From Mallotus nudiflorus (Eukaryota > Streptophyta > Magnoliopsida > Malpighiales > Euphorbiaceae), in contig CANTUR010000242.1 of the NCBI GenBank assembly GCA_947683625.1, positions 124,001 through 188,000 of the forward strand: a stretch of 64,000 bases of DNA, read 5' to 3'. Below, piece after piece: positions 47,317-59,457 of this stretch. Under the pieces are notes generated by a model, which made no database searches, had not been told where the DNA came from, and was given only the letters and a program-made list of their open reading frames with translations. Position 1 is the first letter of the stretch, and each line of letters starts with the position of its first letter. The translations under genes were made by a program, and so were the position numbers.

Positions 47317-48219
47317 CTGAAAAATAGTCAACGGAGGGGAGTCAAACCTCACTGAGTGAATTACTATAATATATATACATACACTCTAAATGACAATGCA
47401 TACAGTCAATAATACATGTCTAATATGTATATATACAGGCAATTCATACAGATGCAGAAAAATCATTTTTTATATATTTTATCTGAAAATCATCTTTTAT
47501 GAAGGATCACATAGAACCCTAGAATATCGCAACCTCAGAAATAGTGTTAAACAACACTCTGGCCATACAAGCTCACTTATTCCAAATATATCCACTTAAT
47601 CCATTTGGACAGTAGACTGGCCCCGAGACACTAAGTCAACCGAGCTCCAGCAGTCTGATTGCCAGTATGATTGGCCCCGAGACACTTGATCAACCGAGCT
47701 CCAGCAATCACACCCAAACCACATCTCACATATCAATAATCATAATCAAATCAATATCCACAAATAAGTCAGTATTATAGCCTAAAACTATAGGCGTACC
47801 GGTACGTACTCGGTCCTAGTGCTGCCCACTAGGTAGCACGTTCTATTGATATCCTTCATTAATAAATAATATAAAACATTCATTCACAATTAAATGATGC
47901 ATGAATTTAAATAAAACAACAATATAAACCATATATATACCGGAAATATACCAGACATAAACCAGGTATATTTCGAGTATATATATATCAAATAAATCCA
48001 ATCAAATCATAAATTAAACTAAAAATATATTTAAAAACATTTTAAATATATTTTAGTAACAAAACATGTATATAATTTATTATATACCAAAAATAAACCA
48101 AAAATATACTTAATATAAACTTAAGAAACAATCAAATTATTTATGCATATTTAATCAACATAAAACATGCATTTCTAAATCATGCATCCTAAGCATATAT
48201 ATATAGTATAGTAACTCAC
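47317..48219 (-). other. Candidate intron 2 in the chromovirus B 5' LTR
   Basis: Minus strand: donor ATTAG|GTGAGTTACT at 48219 and acceptor CTATTTTTCAG|GA at 47317, 903 nt. The 3' LTR has the same junctions 903 nt apart (39991 to 39089). The segment is AT-rich and holds the tandem stem modules. Splicing is inferred only from the junction sequences and their recurrence in related LTRs. Confidence 0.45.
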
Positions 48220-48473
48220 CTAATGCGCTCCTCGAGACAGGTCCGACGGGCCTGGTCCACTAGCCCTCGGTCTCGGTGCAACTAAACAAGAAATAAATAA
48301 CCGATATCAGAATAACCCTAGTAGAAATCCTAGAATTCAATCTAGAGTATTAAACACAGAATTGAAAATTAGGGTTCGACTGGACATCACGTTTTACGAG
48401 AATTCTACCAAAAATCCGGTAGAACCTCCCCTGTAAAACGGACATCTCTCTACGCAAAAGAGTAGAGCCGACC

Positions 48474-49381
48474 CTGCAAAGAAACACACTTCGAAAAACA
48501 AGCTCAACACAAACAAAATCCCACAGTCGGACTCCAAACTACAGTCCACCGACCGGGGTCCACAAACACAGAATAATTCTAGATATACCAAAAATATCCT
48601 TACAACTTAGAAATACATCTCATAGGTAAAAATTACATAATTAACCTTGAAACACTATAAAAATCGATTAAAACTCATTTTATTAGAAAAATCGTATATT
48701 ATATATATAATTGAAAATAATTCACGAAAAATAGTTTTAATTAATTAAAAATACCGAATAATTTATAGAAATCATTTTTATACCTTAAATAACTAATAAA
48801 ACCAATTAAATTACATTTTTAGACAATTTAGGGTAAAATTACCAAAATACCCCTATATATATAAATATACTTAATTTACTTCAAAAATTCACCAAAAATT
48901 ATACAATTATCCAAAATTAATTTTCTCAACATATTTATCAATAATATCAATATTTAAACTCAATTAACCAATTAATTTCCATTAAAAACACATTTAACCT
49001 AATTTTTCCAAAATTCCATAAACTTCAATAATTCAAAATAAATACTTAGAAATTCATAAAAATTCCAAATAAATTCCTATAATTCATTTCAACACCTAAT
49101 TTAACCATAAACTCAAATTTCATAATTTAAATAATTAATTTCCGAAAATTAGAAAATAATATTAAAATATTCAAAAATACCCAAAAATCTCCAAAAATTC
49201 TACAAAAATTCATAAATTAAGATTAAGCTACTAGGAACAATATTTGTGAAGGGAGTTTCCATGAATCATCCAATTCGAAGCTCAAAAAAAATCAAAAACC
49301 CTAATAGGCCGAAATTGAAAAATCAAAACCTAAGCAATTCTAGACCATTTTAGCTCAAACCAAAGCTAGAATCACACTCAC
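48474..49381 (-). other. Candidate intron 1 in the chromovirus B 5' LTR
   Basis: Minus strand: donor GCTCCG|GTGAGT at 49381 and acceptor GTTTCTTTGCAG|G at 48474, 908 nt (917 nt in the 3' LTR). The interval is very AT-rich while both flanks are GC-richer and conserved. An alternative acceptor TTCTTGTTTAG|TTGCGCC lies about 190 nt further on. Confidence 0.45.
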
Positions 49382-50437
49382 CGGAGCTCAAGGAGAAGAA
49401 AGAGACCGGCGGTGTCGAAAACGGTGGCCGGAATCGGCGTGATCGACGGTGGATCGATTTTCGGCTTCTCCGGCCAAAACCGATCTCCAGACGCCGGAAA
49501 CGGCCTCCTCAGGCGGCGAAATTGGTCGGGGAAGATGGTGGCACACCGGATGGCACACCCACGGTGAAGAAACAGCACGGCAGCGACCAGAAACGGAGAA
49601 GGGAAGAATCGGGAGGAAGAAGAAGAAGTCGGGGGCAAAATGGTAATTTTACAATTCTTTTGATTTTTGACAAATATATGTATATATATATACTTTATAC
49701 TATATATTAAAATAATATTAAATTACACACACCAAATATACACCACACACATAAAATTTAATATTTTAATAATTTATACTAAATAAAATTAATTAAATAA
49801 CAATAAAACAATTAAATAATTAATAAAATATTAGGGTAATAATAAACCCTAATTAAATAAATATACACACACAGTCTTTATTTAATAATTTAAAAATATG
49901 TATGAGTTCATGCAAGTCCGTAAATACATTTAAAATAATTAATAATACATTGTTTACGTGAAAATTTCCCCGAAAAAGCAAGTCCCGGGAAAATTTTACG
50001 TAAAACACTGAAAATAATATACAGTAATTAAAATAGGTTTTAAATACATATTAACTCGTAAAAATATCACATATATATTCAAAATTTATTAACACTGCAT
50101 ATCCCGGTACAGTGTAAAAATATTTTAAAAACACGGGATATTACAATTTTCCAACTTAAAATCAACAATATATATATATATATATAAGAAACAATTTATG
50201 TTTAGAATTATAAATGGTTGAATAAGCCATAAACAAATTTGAAACATAAAAATAAATGAAAGGTTAATGAAAAAGGGTACCCATAGCCCAATAACAACAT
50301 GATTTAAAAGAGGATTTTTCTAAGATGATAATCCATATTAAAGGATTTATCAAGAGAATATATAACACAACTCAACAACTAAATCTCCAAGAGTAATACG
50401 GTATCAAACATTACAAATTTTTGAGTTTTGGGAAATT

Positions 50438-51878
50438 TGATATGTACAATAATTACATATTCTATGAGTTGAATTTTAATGGATTTTTTTAGAAAATAAA
50501 CAATTACATTTGGGTAGAAATTAGGCCTATTTAAGACTAATTTTAGTTTATAGCTTTATATAGGATTTTATTATCTTTAGTTTAGTTTTGGCCAACTTAC
50601 TAGTTTTTATTTAATATTATTAAGTGTTTTCCTTTTTGTAAGAAAATTTAAAAAGGAATTCCAAAATAGTCAAGGATTGGGGCAACATGGGCATGCTTGT
50701 GCCCATGTCATGTTCTGGAAGATGAAATCAGAAAGCATGGCTTCAGATACGGTCATACTGGAAGCTGTGTCTACTATTGGACTATGAAGAATATAAGACA
50801 TAGGATAAAGCACAACCATGTTGATGGCCATGCAACAATTTGGAATACAACTCGAAACTTAAAATAGCCATGCTGGAAGTCATGCCATAAAATTAAAGGC
50901 ATGACATGGCTATGCTGGAAGCCTTGTCAAGCAAAAAAATATTCTTTTTAGTTAAAGCTTGGGAATTCAAGCACAAGTAGGTTTTCCATCAAATTTTTCC
51001 TATAAAAGGGGATACAAATGAGCTATTAGGGAGCCATTATGGAGGATTAGATACAAAAAATACAAACAAAAGCTCAAGAAGGCAAATAAGGGCTTGAATA
51101 TTGAAGCGCGCTCAAACAAGTTTTATTTATTCTTCTTCTTCATTTTATTTTTATTTATTTTATGTTTATAATTCTTTTTAAAGCCATGTTTGGCGAAACT
51201 TTTATTTTAGAGTTAAGTTTTGGAGTAGCTAGTTAAACTTGTTAGGATTTTTATTTCTTATTAATGATTTGATTTTCTATCAATTTTATAAGTTGTGTTT
51301 AATATCTTATTTTCAATTAAATGCCTAATTTTTTGCATGTTTATGGGTAAATTGCTATCAATGAAAGTTAAGTAATTTACTAGCTTATAACTTATAAGAC
51401 TTAGGAACCTCAATCATGAAAGTAGACGAATCCTTCAATAATCAATAAATGTCTAAGGAACTTAATGGGCCTAATTAATTGACTTGACCATGAAATTAAG
51501 CAATAATTAGTTTTGGCATGCTTAAATGATCTCGAAAGAGACTTTAGGTAATTTAGAGTAGTTTACCCTTGATTGTGATTAATGAAATAATTAAATTTAA
51601 TTAGAATATATCCCCATTGATTTAATTTTGTAATTCAAGTCCTAACTAGTGAAACAAACCCAATATTTATTTTATCCCCATTGATTTAATTAGATTAATT
51701 AGAGTAGGTATTTTATTTTAATTTATTTAATTTAATTCTTGCAATTTAATTTGATTTGTGCTAGCTAGGGAGAATTGATTAACAGTTAGTACTTAGTATC
51801 CTTTCCTCGTGGGAATGAAGTACTATTTATCACTTTATTACTTGCCACGATATTTACACTTGCAAAATTGTGCTAATA
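50438..51878 (+). repeat. 5' LTR of the Tat/Athila-like element
   Basis: Begins TGATATGTACAATAATTAC. TATAAAAGGGG at 51001 is a good TATA box, about 560 bp into the LTR. Upstream, the CATGCTGGAAG word is repeated and forms palindromes such as GACATGGC...GCCATGTC in the sister LTR. The end before the primer site reads AATA rather than CA, so the boundary is approximate. Confidence 0.7.
51001..51011 (+). promoter_or_regulatory. TATA box in the LTR
   Basis: TATAAAAGGGG; the sister LTR has TATAAAATGGG at 54681. Likely start of element transcription about 30 bp downstream. Confidence 0.65.
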
Positions 51879-54107
51879 AGTTTTTTGGTCTTGTTGGTAG
51901 GGATTGCATTACTAATATTAATATGTTTTTCATTTTCATTAGACTATCACTTTGTTTTATTAATAAATAATTTGTCATGGATAATAATAAATTTTCTTAT
52001 TAATTTTTGAGGTCTAATGTATGTGATCCTTTATATAATTTAGAACATATGCAATTTAATGATTTTCCATCTTATTTTCAGATTTGTAATTAGAGTGGAG
52101 AGAACCACAATGAGGCATATTGCCCATATTTTTCATATTCACCTTCATCACTTTATTATAACCCATTTTATAGTAGCTATATGGATCACACTTGGAGTTA
52201 TCAACAAGAACCTAAGTTAAATCTTGAGATAATGATAGAAAACTTCATACAGTGACAAAACAAGGCAAATCTTCATTATAAAGAGAATTTAAGGAGACAA
52301 AAGTAGAATTTTAGGCAAAATGAGGAGAAATTTAGGTAAATCAATTCAAAGTTAGATCAGATGATAGAAAGTTGAAAATCATGCCTCAAAAAACTTTAAA
52401 TGTATACTCCCATGGATTGCTCAAAGTAAGAAGCATAAAAAGAAAGTGTGTAGGATGATAAGAATACTTTTAGTCAAAATGATGAAGTCACTTTTGAGTT
52501 ATGCAAAGACGATGAGCAAGAAGAGATGATCATCGAGGAAAATAAAGAAGTCTTTAAGTGTAAGAGTCCATTTGTAGACATTAAGGATGATGAGGTACAA
52601 AATCACTTAATTAAATTTCAAAATGAGTTAGATGAGAAAATTATAACAATTCTTAAAGCTACATAGGATAAAGATGAGCCATCTATAATTGAAAATGCAT
52701 ATGTTCTATGACCTATTATGGTCATATATTAGGAATCCATGAAAAACCTTACATTCTTTAAGTAATTTTAGAACCAAAGATTTGGCATGTGGAGTCTGTA
52801 CTTTTCTACTTAGGCATAAGGGAGCCTAGCAAAAGAAAGGAAAGGAAGATGCTTCCAAGAACACTTCCTTATGTTCAATTGCACCATGATACTTTATATT
52901 CATAGAGTCAAGCTAATGACCTAAAATTAGAGCTTGTTAGGAGGCAACCCAACATGTTTTTGCTTAAATTTCTTTAGTTCTAGTTTATTTTTCACTTTTT
53001 ATTTTTCTTAATTTTTATTATTTTATTTCATAGGTCATTTAAGCATTTGGAGCGAGCACAAAAGGAAGAAAATGCTTATTAGGGAAGTCCTCATTTTCTT
53101 TTTCTAATTTTAATATTTTTGTCATTGAGGACAATCTCATTGATAAGTGTGGGGGAGGATGTCAAATGTTAGGATAATGTTTTTATGTTTTATTTATTTT
53201 TGCATGCGTATTAGTTAAATTAAGAAAAAATATATTTTTTAAAAAATGATAAGATTCATTAACATTCAACTTAATTTCTCCACATTTGTTATGATGCTTG
53301 TCCCTAAAACTTTTTGTTTTAGTTTTATGTATAATTTATGTTAAATTGTGATGAGAGGGTGATGGTGTATAAGTATGCATTTTTATTCAATTATCAAAAC
53401 ATGGGATGGTTTATTAATTAAGATAGTTGAACATGGTTTGTATGTATGGAAAATTTAGTTTTTATAACCTAAGTATAAACTTAGAGGTTGAATTTGAGCA
53501 TAATTTTAGGAGAAAATGCATCTTAGTTTTTTCATAAAAAAAAAAAAAGAAGAGGAAGCATCTCTTTTTTCTTAGTACGAACAATACTTAAATCCTAATT
53601 TTTATATGCTTTGAATCTAGTCCAAAAGTCAAACTAGAGTAAAAGTATCTAAAGGACCCACTTGGCGGTATCCACGGTTAGTAGTACGGGAACAACAAGG
53701 GATTACTAAGAGTGGGAAGAGCTAATTAGAGAGATTAATTTGAAAAAGGATGAGATGGAGTGCAAAACGCACTCATCAAAGTAAAGAAAAGAAAGATGTT
53801 AAATAAAGCATAAAATGCATTCATAACCAAAGTTTTTTTTTTCAAGGGAATTATAAGCTTTGATGCTCATCTTCTAGAGTTATGATCTTTGGATTTTAAA
53901 GAGTTAATTGCTTGGGTTGTGATTAGTAAATTGTTCATATATGATGTATTTTTATCTAATTATCTTTTAGTAAACATTTTTCAGTTTTGGTGTTATCAAC
54001 TTGTATATCTATGAAATTATAACTCTTTAGTTGTAGTTGAGCTTGTGTTTAAATTTATAAATATGATTTTTGCTTAAGGACAAGCAAATTCTTAATGTGG
54101 GGGATTT
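51879..54107 (+). other. Interior of the Tat/Athila-like element, degraded gag-like frame
   Basis: Starts with a primer-site relic at 51885-51903 (TTGGTCTTGTTGGTAGGGA). Around 52080-52230 a frame with QICN, NEAYCPYF-like, YYNPFYSSYMDHTWSYQQEP is reminiscent of the Cys/Tyr-rich segment of Tat/Athila gag, and 52440-52680 is acidic and Lys-rich, but stops are frequent. No protease, RT or integrase motif is visible. The last kilobase is non-coding and ends with a GTGGGGGA polypurine tract at 54097-54104. Confidence 0.5.
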
Positions 54108-55317
54108 TGATTTGTGCAATAATTACATATTTTTTGAGTTGAATTTTAATGAATTTTGAATAAACAATTAATTATATTTAGTTAGAAATTAGGTTTATTT
54201 AGGACTAATTTTATTTTTTTACTTTATTTAAAATTTTATTGTCTTTAGTTTAGTTTTGGTCAAATTAGGAGTTTTTATTTAATATTAATTAAGTATTTCC
54301 CTTTTTGTAAGAATGTTTAAAAGGGAATTCCAAAATAGTCAAGGATTAGGGCAACATGGTTAATGACATGGGCGTGCTTGTGCCCATGTTATGTTTTAGA
54401 ATATGAAATCAGGAAGCACTACTTAAGACACAACCATGCTGGAAGCTATGCTGCTACTGGATTGCGAAGAATATGAGACACAGGATAAAGCACGGCCATA
54501 CCAATGGTCGTGCAACAATCTAAAATGCAACCTAAAACTCAACATGGCCATGCTAGAAGTCGTGTTGAAAATTAAAGACGTGACATGGCCATGCTGGAAG
54601 CCATGTCAAGTAAAAAAATATTCCTTTTTAGTAGAAGCTTGGGAAATTAAGTACAAGTAGGTTTTCCATTAGACTTTTCCTATAAAATGGGATACAAAGA
54701 AGCTATTGGGGAGCTATTATGTGGGATTAGACATAAAAAAAATACAAACAAAAGCTTAAGAAGGTGAATAAGGGCTTGAAGATTGAAGCGCGCTTAAACG
54801 AGCTCTATCTATTCTTCTTCTTCATTATCTTGTTATTTATTTTATGTTTCTAATTCTTTTTAAAGCCATGTTTGGCTAAACTTTTATTTTAAAGTTTAGT
54901 TTTAGATTAGCTAGTTAGACTTGTTAGGATTTTTTTTTCTTATTAATGATTTGATTTTTATTTAATTTTATGAGTTATGCATAATATCTTATATTCAATT
55001 AAGGGCCTGATTGTTTGCATGTTTATGGATAAATTGCTATCAATAAAATTTGAGTAATTTACTAGCTTATAACTCATAAGAGTTAGGAACCTCGATCACG
55101 AAAGTAGACAAATTCATTGGGAATCAATAAATTGCTAAGGAACTTAATGAGCCCTAATTAATTGACTTGACCATAAAAATAGGAAATAATTAGTTTTGGC
55201 ATGCTTGAATGATATCAAAAGAGACTTTAGGTAATTTAGAGCAGTTTACCCTTGATTGTGATAAATGAAATAGTTAAACTTAATTCTGTAATTCAAGTCC
55301 TAACTAGTAAACAAATT
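54108..55317 (+). repeat. 3' LTR of the Tat/Athila-like element, truncated
   Basis: Matches 50438-51655 and then stops; the last ~220 bp of the LTR are missing. Sequence after 55317 is unrelated. Confidence 0.8.
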
Positions 55318-57037
55318 ATAGACGGTGGAGTTTAGAGCGCATCCAAGATTTTAGTAATTGCAACACTATTTGAGCTCAGGGTTCTTGAGAACACACTACT
55401 ATATCACAAAGATAAAGCATGAAGATGAGGAATCACCACCCAGGGTAATAACTAGGACAAATCCAAGGTGGTAACTCGATTCTCTAAAAGAAAGTTAGCA
55501 CCATAAGTAAGAGATTTTGGATACGGAATACTGACTTCTTTCAATCTTGTGTTCATTTAGAATTACCTTATTAATTACTAATTTGTTCTCTAATTACATG
55601 CAATTTTACATAAACCCTAATATGTCATTTATCTAACTCTAAGGCAACTGATCATGAAAAGAACAAACAAAAATTGCATTCATAAAAGTGCAATGTCCCT
55701 AAATTAGTCTAATCTATATTAATTATAATTAAATGAGCTAAATCTACATGTTTTATCTATAATTAAAATAAATCTAAAGGTGGGCCTACATTTTAAGTTA
55801 AATTAATGTGCCTAAATCTATTATTTTTAATTCTAAAAAAATAGGCTTAAGTCTACCAAAATTTAAGAAAAATGGAAGTAAATTAATGGGCTTAATTCCA
55901 TTTAACTTTTAACAAAATAATGTAATCCTAAATCTATTTATTTTAAAAATAAAATGCTTAAAATGGGTTGAACTAAGTCTAAGTTAATTTTAATTAAACT
56001 AAAGTGGGCCTAAGTCTATTAACCTAAATGGGCCTAAATTAATTTTAAAGTTAATTAAACTAAAAACCAATTTTTATAGACCTATTTTATTAGTGAGTTG
56101 GACTTGTCGTGGGCTTGAGGCCCAAAATAAATAAAAACACAAAAAACCCAAATATCAAAAATAGAGCAAATAACAATTAAACATACATACTGTGATTTCT
56201 AACCTTAATTCAATTTACATGCAACCTAAAAATTACTACTGCCTCCATTGATTTTAATTAAGATTTTACCAAATGAACCTAATTTACTAATTAATTTTAA
56301 TAGTGCAGAAAAATTAAATATTTCACTATATTCCTACTATTGGGGCTATTACAAGTCCTATTAAAAATAAAAATAAAAAATTAATTATAGCCCCAAAAAT
56401 AATAGTAAAATACAAAGAATTAAAATAATACCAAAAGTACAAAATAACAAGCAGGACTGCATGAACTAAAAATGTTTAATATGGATTCTTGGCTTTTATT
56501 GGGAAGCCTTCATGGACTTTCCTCCATAGTAGATTCACGTCACCTCCTCATAATCATAAACACAAACAATAAATATAAATGATTAGTAAACAAATAATAA
56601 ACAAAATCAAATAAAAGAAACAAAAAAAAGAATAAAATAAAGTACAAAATATAATTTACAAGACCAAAAAATAAGAATAAAAATGAAAATTAAATAATAA
56701 AAGAAAAAAAAACGTCAAATACAAATATTAATAAAATAAACAAATGAAGATCAAAACTAAAAATAAAGTAAACATATAAAAAAAAACAAAAAAACAAAAC
56801 AAGAAGAAATAATTAAACGAAGAAAAAAATGTTAAACAAAAGAAACATAACAATTGAAATTAATTCGAATAGATTCCAAACTAATTAAAAAATAGAATCA
56901 AAATAAAAAGTAAAATTAAAAAAAAAAATAAAAGAATAGATGAAGATGTTTGGATGCAATAGTGATTGCTCCTTAGAGTTTTTGATTCATCGTGTGGAAA
57001 TAGAGTCTATAGATTTAATTTTGATTACTTTGGCTTT
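55318..57037. other. Unassigned AT-rich sequence, probably old repeat
   Basis: No gene recognised. 55318-55560 is less AT-rich and resembles plant LTR sequence without a clear match. From 55690 to 56100 a GGGCCTAAATC-like phrase recurs. 56560-56930 is almost pure A/T-rich sequence. Confidence 0.45.
56334..56405. repeat. Inverted repeat (hairpin)
   Basis: CTACTATTGGGGCTAT pairs with ATAGCCCCAAAAATAATAG around an A-rich loop. Could be a transcript terminator-like or MITE-derived fold-back. Confidence 0.6.
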
Positions 57038-57468
57038 TGTCACGACTAAAAATAGGGGCCATGACCGGTGCTAGGGAACGGGAATTCTTTCGAATCCGGA
57101 ACCCGTAGCAAGCCTAAAATAAAATAAAACATGTAATAGTAATAATAACAACACAATTAAGTAAAATATTATGCAGCGGAATAAAATAATAAATATCAAA
57201 ATAATATTTCCATCAAATGAAATTAAATTAAATCCTCATCTCATATATAAATAAACTTTTAATACAAATCCAGTTCAAATATACTACAACATCTTTTTAA
57301 TAATTTTACGACTACTGCAATGTCTAGATCATAAAATAAAACTCAAGTTAGCAGTTTACATAGTAAAGCCAGGGCGGAAGAAATCCGGCGTACAGGCCCG
57401 CTACCGAGGTCTGATGAAGATGACTCTCCTGAAAAATAGTCAACAGAGGGGAGTCAGACCTCACCGAG
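57038..57468 (-). mobile_element. Chromovirus LTR stub (minus), interrupted
   Basis: 431 bp starting TGTCACGAC and matching the first ~440 bp of the chromovirus B LTR, including GGAATTCTTTCGAATCC, GGCGGAAGAAATCC and the CTCCTGAAAAATAG acceptor-like block. It breaks at CTCACCGAG where a plus-strand LTR begins. The rest of this LTR presumably lies beyond the right edge of the window. Confidence 0.85.
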
Positions 57469-57993
57469 TGTAATATCCCGAATTTTTAAATATTTTTATA
57501 CTGCATCGGGATATGCAGTGTTAATAATTTTTGTATATATATTTATGATATTTTATGAGTTTGTTGTTTGTTTAAAGCTAATTTTAATTATTTTATATTA
57601 TTTTAAGTACTTTACGTAAAATTTACCCAAAAATTATATTTTTGGGAAATTGACACGTAAATAAATTAATACTATTTATTTTGACTAGTTTTATGAATTT
57701 GCATGAACTCATATATAATTTTAAAGTGCTAAAATAAAATATATATGTGTATTTATTTAAATTAATTAGAGCTTAATTAATTTCCTTAATTTTATTATTT
57801 AATTTTTGTATTAATTAATTTTAAGTTTATAAATTATTAAACATATTAAAATATGTGTGTGGTGTATATTTAATGTGTGTGAAATTTTATATTATTATTA
57901 TCAATTGTTATTTTAATTGTTAGTGCATGTGTGTGTATGTTTATATATATATATATATTATAGTGTGTGGTGTGGGAATATTTAAATTAAAGT

Positions 57994-58036
<43 letters not shown>

Positions 58037-58350
58037 CAAGTATAAGTCAACGGGTAAACCATTTCTTTATTTCTTTCTTTTTTCTTTTCTTTCTTTTCTC
58101 TTCTTCTTCTTCTTCTTCCCCTCACTCTCGGTTCCTTCCAACCGGACCACCACCAGACCGCCCCACCTGTAACCAGCCATCACCACTGCTTCCCCTTCCA
58201 TCCAGCAGCCACCAGCTGCCACTAGCATTGTCCATCGTCGCCTAGAACGCCGAAAAACGAAGGAGACCGAAGGTGGAGCTTCCTCACGCCGGTGAAGATT
58301 CCGACCACCTTAGGGCGTCGGACTAGACTTTTTTGGAAGCTTTTCGTCCG

Positions 58351-59263
58351 GTGAGTCCATTTCCGAGCTCCGTTTGAGCTCAAAACCTCTAGATTTTTAG
58401 ATATCTTCAAGTTTTAGTTTATGTATTCTAGGGTTTTTAATTTTTTTGAAGTTGAATTTGTTGGATTCATGCAAACTCCCTTAACAAATGTTTACCTAGA
58501 AGCTTAATCTATATGCTGTAATTTTTTTAGAATTTTTGGAATTTATTTTAATTTTTGTGAATTTTTTATTATTTTATTATTATTTTCTAATTTTCGAAAA
58601 TTAATTAATTAAATTATAAAATTGTGTTTTATGGTGATTATAGGAGTTGAAATGAATTATAGAAATTTATTTGTAATTTTTGTGAATTTTTATGTATTTA
58701 TTTGGAATTTATTAAGTTTAGGTAATTTTGAAAAATAGGGTTAATTATGTGTTTAATTGAAATAAATTGGTAAATGGAGTATATTTATTGATATTATTGA
58801 ATTATATGTTGAGAAATTAATTTTTGAGTAATTATATAATTTTTGGTGAATTTTTGAACATTTATAGTGAATATATATATATAGGGGTATTTTGGTAATT
58901 TTACACTAAATTGGTTAAAAATGTAATTAAATTGGTTTTAATAGTTATTTAGGGCATAAAAATGATTTCTGCAAATTTTTAGTATTTTTAACTAATTAAA
59001 ACTATTTTTCGTAAATTATTTTCAAATTATATATAATATACTATTTTTCTAAATAAATGGGTTTTTATTGATTTTTAGTATGTTTTAGGGTTAATTATGT
59101 AATTTGGATTTATAAAATGTATTTTTATTATATAAAGGGCATTCTCGATATTTTATAAATATTCTGTGAATTGTGAACCTCGGTCGGTGAATCGTAGTAT
59201 GGAGTCCGACCGAGGGATTTTGATTGTAATCCTGTGTTTATTCCGAAGTGTATTTCTTTGCAG
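58351..59263 (+). other. Candidate intron 1 in the chromovirus C LTR
   Basis: Donor TCCG|GTGAGT at 58351 and acceptor TATTTCTTTGCAG|GA at 59263 (913 nt). Sequence between is AT-rich with pyrimidines before the acceptor. A second acceptor TTGTTTGTCTAG at 59455 is possible. Splicing is inferred. Confidence 0.45.
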
Positions 59264-59269
59264 GACCAG

Positions 59270-59288
59270 CTCTACTCTTTGAGTAGAG
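59270..59288 (+). other. Hairpin H1 in the LTR
   Basis: Perfect 8-bp stem CTCTACTC/GAGTAGAG with a TTT loop; the same stem occurs at 40220-40239 on the minus strand. Confidence 0.7.
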
Positions 59289-59296
59289 AGATGTCC

Positions 59297-59345
59297 GTTT
59301 TACAGGGGAGGTTCTGCCGGATTTTTGGTAGAATTCTCGTAAAAC
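59297..59345 (+). other. Hairpin H2 in the LTR
   Basis: GTTTTAC at one end pairs with GTAAAAC at the other, and GAGGTTCTGCC with GGTAGAATTCTC (G-T pairs allowed), around GGATTTTT. Equivalents: 11759-11807, 18885-18933, 23073-23121, 40163-40211 and the corresponding part of the LTR at 46906. Confidence 0.7.
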
Positions 59346-59457
59346 ATGATGTCCGGTCAAATTCCTATTCTAAATCTGTGTCTAAAATTCTAGATCGAGT
59401 CTTTAGAATTTTCATTAAATTTATTCTGATTTTATATTGTCATTTGTTTGTCTAGTT

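Larger units (their letters stand above)
38678..50145 (-). mobile_element. Ty3/gypsy chromovirus B, structurally complete (11.47 kb)
   Basis: Minus-strand element with two near-identical LTRs, PBS, PPT, gag-pol and a perfect 5-bp duplication ATTTT (38673-38677, 50146-50150). By eye the LTRs differ at roughly 60 of 3240 positions (about 2%), mostly C/T or G/A changes plus one 9-bp indel, so it is the youngest element here. Domain order (protease, RT, RNase H, integrase, chromodomain-like tail) and Met-tRNA primer identify a chromovirus, probably the Tekay/Del branch. It encodes no intact polyprotein. Confidence 0.96.
46906..50145 (-). repeat. 5' LTR of chromovirus B
   Basis: 3240 bp, TGTCACGACCC to GATATTACA. 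Same internal order as the 3' LTR. Promoter TA-run near 49675-49695, GC-rich leader to 49382. The left stem of the small hairpin carries one mismatch (CTACGC) relative to the 3' LTR. Confidence 0.95.
50438..55317 (+). mobile_element. Tat/Athila-like non-autonomous LTR element
   Basis: Two copies of one LTR (50438-51878 and 54108-55317, the second truncated) flank a 2.2-kb interior without any pol domain. After the 5' LTR, AAGTTTTTTGGTC resembles the AAGTTTTTGGCGCC that follows Athila/Tat LTRs. The interior has GGAGGCAACCCA-like and GTGTGGGGGAGGA phrases and ends in GGACAAGCAAATTCTTAA before a polypurine tract, all familiar from that lineage. It would depend on enzymes from another element. 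Confidence 0.7.

Noticed and set aside
55318..55560. Possible LTR of another gypsy element
   Set aside because: Phrases look LTR-like, but no second copy, primer site or TG...CA boundary is present in the window.
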